Part shown: positions 12,131 through 23,402 of the stretch, one piece after another
Position numbering within the stretch: the first letter of the stretch is position 1
Layout of the letters: every line of letters starts with the position of its first letter
Origin: Megaleporinus macrocephalus
Taxonomy: Eukaryota; Chordata; Actinopteri; Characiformes; Anostomidae
Assembly (NCBI GenBank): GCA_021613375.1
Contig: CM038721.1
Location: 6,159,986 to 6,223,985 of the forward strand
Direction: 5' to 3'
Length of the DNA stretch: 64,000 bases
Program-made: the position numbers and the translations under genes
Notes under the pieces: generated by a model
The model's database searches: none
What the model was told of the DNA's origin: nothing
What the model saw: only the letters and a program-made list of their open reading frames with translations

Positions 12131-13282
12131 GTCCTTCCAACTGAATCCAAGTTTATTTGTACAGTGGAAAAACAGATTAGCGTCATGCAGCTGAATTCAT
12201 GGCTGTTGTTGGCTACTACCTTCCACGAACTGTTAGCTTCATTAGCATGTGGAGCTATCCCTTTAAGCAAAGTACTTCGATAGCTTCTAGCTGCACTTTC
12301 TCCGACTCCTGTCATCTATACTGCCTCAAACATAAAACAATTGTCAACTTCACAAGTCCCTCGCCTTGAAGGCATGCTGCACACCTTATCAAGCCTAACC
12401 ATAGGTCTCAGACATCAAATTATAGGATCTGAGCGCTACAGCCGACCGCTGTTTTCGTGTCTATAGAGCGTAAATCAAAGCGGCGCTACTGGTCTAACCA
12501 CACTTTTTGCCACCGAACAAGCCTCAACATATGTAGTGCCATAAAACCATGAGCCATGCGAGGGTCATGCACTGCCAGCCAGCGGTTTGCATGAAAAGCA
12601 AAACTTGAGAGAGAGAGAAAGAGAGAAAGAGAGTGCATGCACGTCCTTCCCAGGAGGAGATGTGTAATTGAAAGAGATCGGACAAGCAGAGGCCGTTTCC
12701 ATGAAGAACAAATTCCATCCACCTCACGTCTCATTCAATCTCTTCTGAAATGTGGATTGAAAAAAAAAGAGCTCGTCAGGTTCGTTCCATTTATTCCGCT
12801 TACCGCGTGGACGTCCCTGAGAGCGAGCGGGGTCCCAGTCCTTCGCTTATTGAGGCGCCGTTCGTTTTTTAATTGAGCGTTCTGCTCATGATGCCAGATG
12901 CACTATGCAAGAGCGCAGGAATGTGTAGTAAATCAATCAGACGGTCAAAGGCCCTCACAAACTGAATACAATTACAGCCGCCTGCGACTCCCCCACATCT
13001 CCGCCGATTTTCAGCACTGATATTAACCTTGCATTAAGCCATGTGCTTGCTTCAATTAGAGATAATCCATGTTCAGGATGTGCTTTACTCTGCGTTGAAG
13101 TTAGATGTATGAGGCGTCGGGGAAATTACATATAAGGGGTGAGAAATACTGGAGGAAAAGTCATATTGTACAATACAATTAATGTTACATACAGTGCTAA
13201 CTTTAAAATTTGAGAACTCTTCTATTGTGAATATCTACATACATTTGATGAGATTGTTGATCTTCAAGTCTGGAGCACCTAA
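12131..13282. other. Unique DNA; 12880-13130 candidate regulatory block
   Basis: No gene. The part 12880-13130 is free of repeats and has words such as TTCAATTAGAGATAATCC that resemble homeodomain and OTX-type sites. This is only suggestive. A short GA-rich run lies near 12605-12633. Confidence 0.35.
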
Positions 13283-14435
13283 TGCCTGGTTCACACTACA
13301 TTGACTGGTTGAGCTGTAATTGGGAGTCTTTCAGTTGTTGTGGCATTTACACTACATGACTGGTCGGCAACATGGGGTCACCAATTACACGATTTTCACT
13401 CTGGAGAATCACCGACTCACCGACTTTTGTCACGAGAACACACGAAACCTAAACACATGTGAGAGCTAGCGATACCATGTAGAACATAGACTATCTCCAA
13501 AACCCATGTCAACAAACCAGTAGTACAAGTTGTTACTGCGCTGATCTGCAAGAAAGAAGAATTATTATTTTATTATTACTTTATTAGAAACACCTATCTT
13601 GAACTTCCATTAACTGGCCACTTTATTAGAAACACCTACCTTGAACTTCCACTAACTGGGCACTTAATTAGAAACACCTACCTTGTACCTCCACTCACTG
13701 GGCACTTAATTAGAAACACCGACCTTGTATTTTTATTCACTGGCCACTTAATTAGAAACACCTACCTTCTAATTCCACTCACTGGCCACATTATTAGAAA
13801 CACCTACCTTGTACTTCCACTCACTGGCCACTTTTTTAGAAACACCTACCTTGTACTTCCACTCACTGGGCACTTAATTAGAAACACCTACTTTGTATTT
13901 CCAATCACTGGCCACTTAATTAGAAACACCTACCTTCTACTTCCACTCACTGGCCACTTTATTAGAAACACCTACCTTGTACTTCCACTCACTGGCCACT
14001 TAATTAGAAACACCTACCCTGTATTTCCAATCACTGGCCACTTAATTAGAAACACCTACCTTGTACTTCCACTCACTGGCCACATTATTAGAAACACCTA
14101 CCTTGTATTTCCACTCACTGGCCACTTTATTAGAAACACCTACCTTGTCCACTAACTGGCGTACGTGTCGCCCGCAGCCGCAGAAAGATTGTGTGAACGG
14201 TGATGCGGTTCTCTCTCTACGTGATCCCATTGGCTGTAGCTAGACGCTGCTGTTGACTCACAGTCGTCGACTGGTCTAGATATTAAACATGCTAGATGTT
14301 TGCGGGGCGTCTGCGATTAGTCGGCGAGCGTCTTTCAGCCGTTCACACTACACGACTGAGTGAGCGCCGAATGGTGGGCAATTTGCCTCCGAGCAGAGGT
14401 TTATGTCTGCGATATCATGTAGTGTGAACTAGACA
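13283..14435. mobile_element. PIF/Harbinger-like element containing a minisatellite
   Basis: The left end TGCCTGGTTCACACTACAT and the right end (complement of TGTCTAGTTCACACTACAT) are inverted repeats. Both are bordered by the trinucleotide TAA (13280-13282 and 14436-14438), the size and sequence expected of a PIF/Harbinger target-site duplication. The interior carries a second pair of related words (TTTACACTACATGACTGGTC and its complement). About half of the element is the 42-bp array at 13565-14160. No transposase frame remains. Confidence 0.68.
13565..14160. repeat. 42-bp minisatellite, array 2 (about 14 copies)
   Basis: Same unit as the array at 11085, with ACTCACTGGCCACTTAATTA as a frequent variant. 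It lies inside the Harbinger-like element. Confidence 0.95.
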
Positions 14436-14470
14436 TAAGCTGATCCTTTAAAAGCCTTTATCTTAGCAAT

Positions 14471-15885
14471 AAGTGTGTGTGTCTCAAATCCTAGTGAGCT
14501 CCTACATAGGCAGCATTTTTCATCATAGTATGCGCTCTCGACATGTAGACTGTTCCAATTCTTACATACCTTAAACATGCTGTTTACTGAGGAACCTTAC
14601 TTAGACCTGATTTTAAAGAAGCATCGAACGCTTCCTCAGCCGCTAAGACAATCCCATGATGCAACGCAGGCTAATCTACAAGCAGTGAAGTGGTTTTAAA
14701 ATGTGAGTTATTTTGATTCTCTCTGGAGTTTTAATGTGTTTCTGGTCATATAATCACACAAAACAGTATTTTATTATCAACTCTGTAACGAGTCCTTCAC
14801 CATTTAGCAGTTTTATACTCGAGCCATTAGCATTTATGCTAGCGGATTTTTAAGCCTCGGGCTATTGTTTTGGATAGTCGGCCGGTAGCTTAGCAACCAG
14901 TATCTCTCTAACTAGAGCGTCTCAGTAATCTGTTTTATGCAGACCATACACTAGAAGACTCTGAAAAGTTGTTTACTAGACTAAAGTCTGACGCCCTCTC
15001 ACATCTAAACACTAGTCACAGACTTTTAGTCACAGGCTAGTCTCAGGCTATGATTTTTCAAAGACTGGGGGTCTTTCAGAGTCACTATTGACAAGACTGC
15101 AACTAGATTCCTTTAGAGATTATTTCCCATTTATATGATTGAAGCTAACAATGTTCAGCTAACATGTACGGTTAGCGGCTAGGCTAATTGTAAACACTGT
15201 AGCCCCGTTTGGCGTTGTTTTAGCATAGCATACTCAGCGGGGATTTCGAGGGCTTCAGCGATTTCTGTTAACCTTTTTTTTTTTGCTTCTCCACTCTCTC
15301 GTGGTATAAATAGGAAGACACGTCAAAGAGGCACTCTTGCTCACTCCACAGCTCACTCCACAGCTCACTCCACAGCTCCACCAGTCCTTTGGTACAGTCC
15401 AGGATAACCGTGATTTCCGAACCCTCGCCGGACTCCCCTCCAGGTCTAACTTCTTTACCCGCCATACATTCCTGTACTTGCCTCGTGGCTTCCCGTTTGG
15501 TGGTGAACAGAGCTCTCCTATCGGTTGTTAACAATGTTCACCTCACTATTTGCGTGAGCTAAGACTTCAGATTGATAATATTAAACACGTTTGATTTTAC
15601 TGGAACTCTCGGACGAAAAAAAAAACTGACTTAAACCTGCAGTCTTGACCACCTCACACTAAACAATCGAGATGAGGCGAGCGCAACTCAACTCAAGCAA
15701 GACTCTCAAGATTTTATTCCGATACTGGAAATTTGTCTGGGATATTAAAATCGCTTGAAAATAGTTTGGTGTAAGGTCAGCATTATGAGGAGAGATGTCA
15801 GACAGAACGCTGCTACTTAAACAGCTGCCTACCTAGACAGCCTACTTAGACACTCTCTAGGTTTTAAGACACACCCAGAGTGTTT
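14471..15885. mobile_element. Probable nested DNA transposons with inverted ends
   Basis: The outer ends share GTGTGTCTCAAATCCTAGTG-like sequence: 14476 onward on the plus strand, and the complement of 15850-15882, which also carries a GTCTAGGTAGGCAGC word. A second weaker pair (ATGCAGACCATACACT at about 14938 and the complement of 15765-15783) suggests one element inside another. The inner one carries the MADF-like relic frame. Boundaries are approximate. Confidence 0.42.
15180..15400 (-). pseudogene. Broken MADF-domain frame of a Harbinger-type element
   Basis: On the minus strand the frame reads LWSEQECLFDVSSYLYHERV and then runs into a long A tract (about 15274-15285) where the frame is lost. 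One base over, it resumes as LTEIAEALEIP. The aromatic/charged pattern LWSE...LYDVSS..Y...EIAEAL is that of a MADF (Myb/SANT-like) DNA-binding domain, which Harbinger transposons of fish often encode beside the transposase. The LWSE motif is triplicated by a 12-bp tandem repeat (about 15339-15372). The break in the A tract could be genuine decay or an assembly length error. Confidence 0.5.
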
Positions 15886-15889
15886 TCGC

Positions 15890-16290
15890 CAGTAAGAACA
15901 CCCAATATCATTAGAACAGATGGAAATAGAATTAATATCTTATTGCGAAAGAAGTAGATCATATCTTGAGCTCCTGTTTGAAGAACAAAGTGTAGTTCCA
16001 GATTTCTCCTGGACGCCCCAGACATTGTATGAATGTGTTCAGTTCCTTCAGCAGCAATCTTGATTTAGCTTAATGAAGTACTGAGCAGTCAAAGCAGGTA
16101 TTAGATGAGAACTACAATAATAAATAATATTGGGTGGTTTATAGAAGGAGAAGCTTGGAAAGGGTTAAATTAACACATTGATGTATGTAAAAGCACTACT
16201 TACTGTATTAATACTATATGAATACTTAAAAGTGAGTAAATAAAAGCTTCCTGTCTGGAAAAAATGGCTTTTTAAATATAATAACGTCCC
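15890..16290 (+). mobile_element. Tc1-type MITE family M, copy 1
   Basis: About 400 bp shared with 47875-48365 (inverted) and 63604-64000. Shared words include TTTCTCCTGGACGCCCCAG and TTGATTTAGCTTAATGAAGT. The left end of this copy is missing next to the preceding transposon. It has no coding capacity. Confidence 0.8.
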
Positions 16291-16855
16291 CAAGTGACTA
16301 TAGGCTAACTTGTATAATCCAACAGCATCACCAAAGCGAATCTATCAATCAACAAATTAAATCTTGCGTGCAGCCCTAGTTCATGAGTTTGTGATTAATA
16401 TTAATAATTATCCTGATTCATAAGACCTTTTGCTGACCCAAACCCAAAAGCCCAGGTAGAATGGAAACAAGAGCTGATGAATTCAATTCAACCAAATGAT
16501 TTTGAGGCTCGGGCCGTTCACTCCACTGGCTTTCTCGGTTTATGAGTCGTCATAAAATCAGAGCTAAGATGAAAGCCAGCTGTCACAAGCACGTTCGGCG
16601 CAAGCCAACATATAAAATCCCAGATGATATTTAGCAAAATAATGACTATTCGAAATTGAGCTCAGTCATTTAGCTCATTTATACACACTTAAATGGAACG
16701 TCCTGTGGGTTATAGAGTTCACGCTGGTCTGTGCTGCAGATCTGAGAGCAGTCTAGGCCTCTCTGAACTATTAACCCTTAAACTCTCTGGAGCTGTATGT
16801 GAGTCCCCAGTTCAGTTTCTCGCTCTCACAACCACAGAACCTACACATTAGTCAA
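16291..16855. other. Unique DNA without recognised gene
   Basis: Non-repetitive sequence between a MITE and the third 42-bp array. No frame or motif stands out. Confidence 0.5.
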
Positions 16856-16859
16856 GTGG

Positions 16860-17310
16860 ACTTCCTCTCACTGGCGACTTTATTAGAAACACCTGTCTTG
16901 TTCTTCTACTCACTGGCCACTTTATTAGAAACGCCCACGTTGTACTTCCACTAACTGACCACATTATATGAAACACCCACCTTGTGCTTTCACTTGCTGG
17001 CCACTTTATTAGAAACACCCACCTTGTACTTCCACTCACTGGCCACTTTATTAGAAACACCCACCTTGTACTTCCACTCACTGGCCACTTTATTAAAAAC
17101 ACCCACACTGAGCTTTCACTCACTGGCCACTTTATTAGAAACACCCACTTTGTACTTCTACTCACTGGCCACTTTATTAGAAACACCCACCTTGTACTTC
17201 CACTCACTGGCCACTTTATTAGAAACACCCACCTTGTACTTCCACTCACTGGCCACTTTATTAGAAACACCCACCTTGTACTTCTACTAACTGACCACAT
17301 TGTTAGAAAC
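16860..17310. repeat. 42-bp minisatellite, array 3 (about 11 copies)
   Basis: The most homogeneous of the three arrays; the CTCACTGGCCACTTTATTAG phrase is repeated almost exactly. Frames of 100-150 codons exist on both strands purely because the unit length is divisible by three. A transposon remnant joins directly at its right end. Confidence 0.96.
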
Positions 17311-17860
17311 AGCAGTGCTGCTGTTGGAGTGTTTAAACACCTCTAGGTCATAGCTCCAGCAGCACTGCCGTGTCTGATCCACTCACACCAGCACAACACA
17401 CACTAACACACCACCACCACGTCAGTGTCACTGCAGTGCCAAGAATGACCCACCACTCAAATAATACCTGCTCTGTGGGGGTCCTGATCATTGAAGAACA
17501 GGATAACAACGTATGCAGAAGAACAAATGGACTACAGTCTGTAACTATAGCACTACAAAGCCCTCCTGCATGGTATATACCGTACAGACCCATATCCCAC
17601 CTGTTGCTGCACACTTTACCATCTAGATTTTATTTGAGTGGTGGTTCATTCTCAGCACAGCAGTGACCCTGACACGGTCGTGTGTGTGTGGCGCTGGTAC
17701 GAGTGTATCAGGAGTGTATCGGTTTAGGATGGACCACCACCTAAAAACATCCAGCCCTGTGGTTAGAAAGTGCATCAGTGCATCAACAGATGAGCTACAT
17801 TCTCTAACTGGACACCAGCAAGGTGGAGATGGGTTTCCATTAAAGTGGCCAATTAATGTG
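17310..17860. mobile_element. Remnant of a dispersed fish DNA element (family P), copy 1
   Basis: Shares CACTCACACCAGCACAACAC and CAGTGTCACTGCAGTG type words with 49620-49815, and CAGCACAGCAGTGACCCTGA-like words with 18790-18830. The sequence ends in AAAGTGGCCAATTAATG, related to the 42-bp unit. I recognise it as a common non-coding dispersed element of fish genomes but cannot name its family with certainty. Confidence 0.62.
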
Positions 17861-18545
17861 TAGCTCATATCTGAAGCCTAAAAATAATAGTAGACCCAAC
17901 TGCAAGCCTGACCTCTGCAAGGCTAGTCTCAGCATCTGGATAGTTTTTAGTACACTGTTCAATACAGAACTAAGCCAAGCCAGTCTGACTGGTTTCATGA
18001 AGAAAGAGGACACACAAGAACCGCCTCCTTATGGCTCTGTTGATATCTGATTGGCTGGAAAACAATGGCCAGCATGGCCATGAGTCACGCGCCTTTGTCC
18101 TGAAAAATGCGAGACTGTTTTGGCCTTAAAAAAAAAAAACTGCTACACCGAAAACCCTACAATATCTTACTAATGTATTATTGATAATAAAGTATTGTGA
18201 TTGTTAATAACACATTATGATTTTTATGAACAGTCCATACAGTATAGACTAAAGTATTGGACATTAAACCATGTTTTTAGGTATTTTCTTTAAAACCCCC
18301 AAATAATGAAATACATGAAGCACTCATACTCCTTGGCCACATAAACACAGAATATCTGCAATTTTTTATTTATTTATTTTTATTTATGATTTTTCGGTTG
18401 TGCCAAAATAGAATGTGTATATCAGTTGTTTTAATCAAATATAATTATAGGTATAGGGTCACTCATAGTTGAAGCCAATTTTCAGTATTTCTGAATGGAA
18501 TTGATTAAGTAGAACGATTTATATCCATTTATATCCATCGATTTA
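17861..18545. other. Unique DNA without recognised gene
   Basis: Mixed sequence turning AT-rich toward the right. A run of 12 A at about 18128-18139 and a TTTATTTATTTATTT tract near 18365 are the only notable items. Confidence 0.5.
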
Positions 18546-18562
18546 TATCCATATATCTATGT

Positions 18563-18581
18563 ATCTCTCTCTCTCTCTCTC

Positions 18582-18671
<90 letters not shown>
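18563..18671. repeat. (CT)n-(AT)n compound microsatellite
   Basis: A short CT run (18563-18581) leads into about 43 AT dinucleotides. The same order (TATGTATCTCTCTCT and then AT) recurs at 19055-19160. Confidence 0.95.
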
Positions 18672-18674
<3 letters not shown>

Positions 18675-18689
18675 TCTTATACTTTTATA

Positions 18690-19045
18690 TTCTTATACTC
18701 ATGGGCCATATTATTAGAAACTCCTACCATACAGGTGCACTTTGTAGGTATTCAGTTACAGACTGTAGCCCATCTGTTGCTGATGGATGGTGGTCCAATC
18801 TCAGCACAGCAATGACACTGACATAACAGTATGTAGTGCTGGTATGAGTGTGCTGGCCACTATATTAGAAAATATAGTCTTATAGCTCCACTTTGCTGGT
18901 GTACAGTTAGAGAAATAGTGCATTTGTAGATGCACAGTTTGTGTCATATGGTGGTCCTTTTCTACTCATGAATGGTGTGGGGGGGGATTGCATAGCAACA
19001 GATGGGCTACAGTCAGTAACTTTAGATCTATATTGAGAATTCTTC
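18690..19045. mobile_element. Remnant of family P, copy 2
   Basis: Contains single copies of the phrase GGCCATATTATTAGAAACTC and CTGGCCACTATATTAGAAA, close relatives of the 42-bp unit, together with CTCAGCACAGCAATGACACT and CAGATGGGCTACAGTCAGTA, which belong to the element at 17310. It therefore shows the 42-bp unit in an unexpanded state inside the dispersed element. Confidence 0.6.
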
Positions 19046-19057
19046 TGAATTGTACTA

Positions 19058-19086
19058 TGTATCTCTCTCTCTCTCTCTCTCTCTCT

Positions 19087-19160
<74 letters not shown>
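19058..19160. repeat. (CT)n-(AT)n compound microsatellite
   Basis: About 15 CT followed by about 36 AT dinucleotides, immediately followed by a half-copy of the foldback family. Confidence 0.96.
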
Positions 19161-19162
<2 letters not shown>

Positions 19163-19275
19163 TCCAAAGAAAAGCAGTCTTTACTTTCAATGTAAATTAA
19201 TAGAAGTGATTTTGGAGCATTTCTATTGGTCCATTCATTGTGAAATTTTCATACAATTGACACTGCAGAAAAATA
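19161..19275. repeat. Foldback family F, half-copy
   Basis: The words TTGGAGCATTTCTATTGGTC and AATGTAAATTAATAG match one arm of the inverted repeat at 34391-34815. It abuts an AT tract as that element does. The rest, 19276-19784, has no recognised feature. Confidence 0.65.
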
Positions 19276-19784
19276 AAACAAATCGACAGAAATGAAGATA
19301 CTTGTTTTTTTTCTGAGGATATTTGGTTCTCACACCTGCAAACCATCCAGTCATTGTGAAGTGTGTGTTTGAAGAGGTAAACCGAGGCAGAGCTGTTTAG
19401 AGGGATGAAGAGCAAGAGGAGAGGGTCAGTAGAAGTTGAGTGGGTCATGAGGTGAAGGATGCTGCGTGACTCGTTAAGTTGATGCTGACGTTCACGCACC
19501 TGCTGGAGTAGTGGAGGTCAACCAGAACGGTCAGTCAGCTCTGGAAGTAGCGGCAGCTCAGTGCAAAAGTCAGAGACCTCCAATCATTTCTGTAATTTTT
19601 CAGTCAAAACAGCCAATAAACAGTTTTTGCTTGGTTTTCATAATCAGTAAAAAGGCAGCTGAGAAAAATAAAACAAGGAAGTTCTGGCTGTAATCGTTAT
19701 GGCTCATTTAGACAGATGCATCTTGTCACATCTTATAAACATATTAAGAAACACACCCACAGCCTTCAATCTACTATTAAGAAA

Positions 19785-20072
19785 CAATCCATCCATTATC
19801 TTCTGCTTTATCCCACAAGTCTGCATCACTGGAGCCAATCCCAGTGTCGTTGGGCGAAGGTGGGGAACCCCATGGATGGGTCGCCAGTCCAAACATGGCC
19901 AACACTCACATATTCACACCGACTGGCAGTTTAGAGTGAGGATCAACCTAACATGCATGTGTTAAGACTGTGGGAGGAAACCCACTCAAGCACGGGGAGA
20001 ACATACACACTCCACACAGAACCACCCAGACCGGGAATCCAACCCAGATCATCTTACTGTGAGGAGACTTAC
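19785..20072 (-). mobile_element. tRNA-headed SINE copy (minus strand) seeding the 20-bp array
   Basis: A CCATCCATTATC tail marks the left end, the body runs through ACACTCCACACAGAACCACC, and the right end is the tRNA-like head. On the minus strand the head has a B-box-like GGGTTGGATTCCCGG and an A-box-like TGGTGTAGTGGTTAG, the layout of a tRNA-derived Pol III promoter. Beyond the A box the sequence passes straight into the 20-bp array. Confidence 0.82.
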
Positions 20073-22082
20073 TAACCACTACACCACCGTACTAACCACT
20101 ACACCACAGTGCTAACCGCTACACCACCATACTAACCACTACACCACCATACTAACCACTACACCACAGTGCTAACCACTACACCACCATACTAACCACT
20201 ACACCACCATACTAACCACTACACCACCGTACTAACCACTACACCACCATACTAACCACTACACCACCATACTAACCACTACACCACCATAATAACCACT
20301 ACACCACCATACTAACCACTACACCACCGTACTAACCACTACACCACCATACTAACCACTACACCACCATACTAACCACTACACCACAGTGCTAACCACT
20401 ACACCACCATACTAACCACTACACCACCATACTAACCACTACACCACCATACTAACCACTACACCACTACACTAACCACTACACCATACTAACCACTACA
20501 CCACAGTGCTAACCACTACACCACCATACTAACCACTACACCACCATACTAACCACTACACCACTGTACTAACCACTACACCACCATACTAACCACTACA
20601 CCACCGTACTAACCACTACACCACCATACTAACCACTACACCACAGTGCTAACCGCTACACCACCATACTAACCACTACACCACCGTACTAACCACTACA
20701 CCACCGTGCTAACCACTACACCATCATACTAACCACTACACCACCGTACTAACCACTACACCACCATACTAACCACTACACCACCGTACTAACCACTACA
20801 CCACCGTACTAACCACTACACACTGTACTGACCACTACACCACCGTACTAACCGCTACACACTGCTGACCACTACACCACCGTACTAACCACTACACCAC
20901 CATACTAACCACTACACCACCATACTGACGCTACACCACCATACTAACTGCTACACACTGTGCTGACCACTACACGACTGTACTAACCACTACACCACCA
21001 TACTGACCACTACACCACTGTACTAACCACTACACCACCATACAAACCACTACACCACCATACTAACCACTACACCACCGTACTGACCACTACACCACCG
21101 TACTAACCACTACACCACCGTACTGACCACTACACCACCGTACTGACCACTACACCACCGTACTAACCACTACACCACCATACTAACCTCTACACCACCG
21201 TACTAACCACTACACCACCATACTGACCACTACACCACCATACAAACCACTACACCACCATACTGACCACTACACCACTGTACTAACCACTACACCACCA
21301 TACAAACCACTACACCACCATACTAACCACTACACCACCGTACTGACCACTACACCACCGTACTAACCACTACACCACCGTACTGACCACTACACCACCG
21401 TACTGACCACTACACCACCGTACTAACCACTACACCACCATACTAACCTCTACACCACCGTACTAACCACTACACCACCATACTGACCACTACACCACCA
21501 TACTAACCACTACACCACAGTGCTAACCGCTACACCACCGTACTAACCACTACACCACCGTACTAACCACTACACCACCGTGCTAACCACTACACCATCG
21601 TACTAACCACTACACCACCGTACTAACCACTACACCACCGTACTAACCACTACACCACCATACTAACCACTACACCACCATACTGACCATTACACCACCG
21701 TACTAACCACTACACCACCATACTAACCACTACACCACCATACTAACCACTACACTCCCATACTAACAACTACACCACCATACTAACCACTACAACACCA
21801 TACTGACCACTACACCACCGTACTAACCACTACACCACCATACTAACCACTACACCACCATACTAACCTCTACACCACCGTACTAACCACTACACCACCA
21901 TACTGACCACTACACCACCATAATAACCACTACACCACCATACTAACCACTACACCACCGTACTAACCACTACACCACCATAATAACCACTACACCACCA
22001 TACTAACCACTACACCACCGTACTAACCACTACACCACCGTGCTAACCACTACACCACCATACTAACCACTACACCACCATG
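20073..22082. repeat. 20-bp minisatellite derived from the SINE head, about 100 copies
   Basis: Unit ACTAACCACTACACCACCGT with AT/GT and A/G variants. Its complement contains GGTGTAGTGGTTAG, the A-box region of the adjoining SINE. The copy 21001-21240 is identical to 21261-21500, a 13-unit higher-order repeat. A few shortened units occur near 20480 and 20820-20950. No long coding frame passes through it. Confidence 0.97.
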
Positions 22083-22505
22083 CCGCCATCAGGAAACGAT
22101 GAATGCATTAATTTCTTTTTAACTTTATAGACTTCGTCTACATTTGAGACAGACCTATAGATCCAAACTTGCCTGTAAGCCTGCAATACAGTAAAACTCT
22201 AGCTGCTTGATTTTTCCTTGTTTTTAACAAATCTCTGTGAAAGAGTGAAGCACTGGCTGGTTTGCTGGCGCAGGCTTTGAAGTGAGTGGGGACACTAGTT
22301 CAGCTCCTGCTAAGTGCTTGCCGTCGACTGTGTGTGTGTGTGTGTGTGTGTGCGACAGCGAGAGTGTGTGTAGCCGCAGGAGAGCGCCACATTCACACAC
22401 GGGTGCTGGATGCTAGTTAGCGTCAGCGGAGCAGGATGAGGTGTCAGGAGTCAAATCAAGACTCCAGTACTGCACACCCTGACAGAGAGTCATACATATT
22501 ACACA
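22083..22505. other. Unique DNA with a short (TG)n
   Basis: No gene. A run of about ten TG dinucleotides lies at about 22332-22352. Confidence 0.5.
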
Positions 22506-22634
22506 CAGAGAGGGGGTGGGGGTGGAGAGGGGAGAGAGAGAGAAAAGAGAGAGAAGAGAGAGAGGGAGAGAAGGAGAGGGAGAGAAAGAAAATGAAAAGG
22601 AGATAGAGAGACAGCGAGAGAGAGAGAGAGAGAC

Positions 22635-22691
<57 letters not shown>

Positions 22692-23341
22692 GAGAGAGAA
22701 AAGAGAGAGAAAGAGAGAGAGGGGAGAGAGAGAGTAGGAAAGAGAGAAGAAAAAGAGATTAAAAAGGTAGAGAGACAAAGAGAGAGGGAAAGAGAGAAGG
22801 AGAGGAAGGAGAGAAAGAAAATGAAAATGAGATTGAGAGACAGAGAGAGAGCGAGAGAGAGAGAGATCAAAAAGATAAAGAGAGATAGAGAGAGAGAAAG
22901 TAAGGGGATGGGAAGACAGACAGATAAAGCGAGGGCAGCGGGGGCAAAGAAGAGAGACAAAGGGCAAGTGAGAGAGAGTAAGAGAGAGAGTGTGGGAAGG
23001 GCTAGAGGGACAGATAAGAAAGAGAAAGGAGATAGAGATAAAGAGACAAAGAGAGGAACAGAAAGGAAAGAAAAAGAGAAAGGAAAGAAAGAGAGAGATA
23101 GGCATGGGGACAGAGAGAGACAGATAATGAATGAGAGAGAGATAGAGCGAAAGACAGGACAATAAAGGAGAGAAAGAGAGAGGTGGAGAGGGGGAGAGAG
23201 ACAGACAGATATAGAAAGAGAAAGAGTAAGAAGATGGAGACAAAGTGAGAATAGAATAAAAGTGAGGGAGGTTAAGGAAGAGGAAAGAAAGTGGAGGGCA
23301 GGGACAGAGAAGAAAGACAAAAGAAAAAGGGAGAGAGAGAA

Positions 23342-23402
<61 letters not shown>
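22506..23402. repeat. 0.9-kb polypurine tract, GA-rich
   Basis: The plus strand is almost pure purine (GAGAGA, GAAAGA and GGAGAG words), ending in a clean (GA)n at about 23345-23401. The complementary strand yields a 331-codon serine/leucine frame that is a composition artefact. Confidence 0.96.

Noticed and set aside
16848..17346. Frames of 100-150 codons through the 42-bp array
   Set aside because: The period is a multiple of three, so several frames on both strands stay open by construction.
20073..22082. CRISPR-like direct repeat array
   Set aside because: Units are contiguous with no unique spacers, and the DNA is clearly vertebrate.
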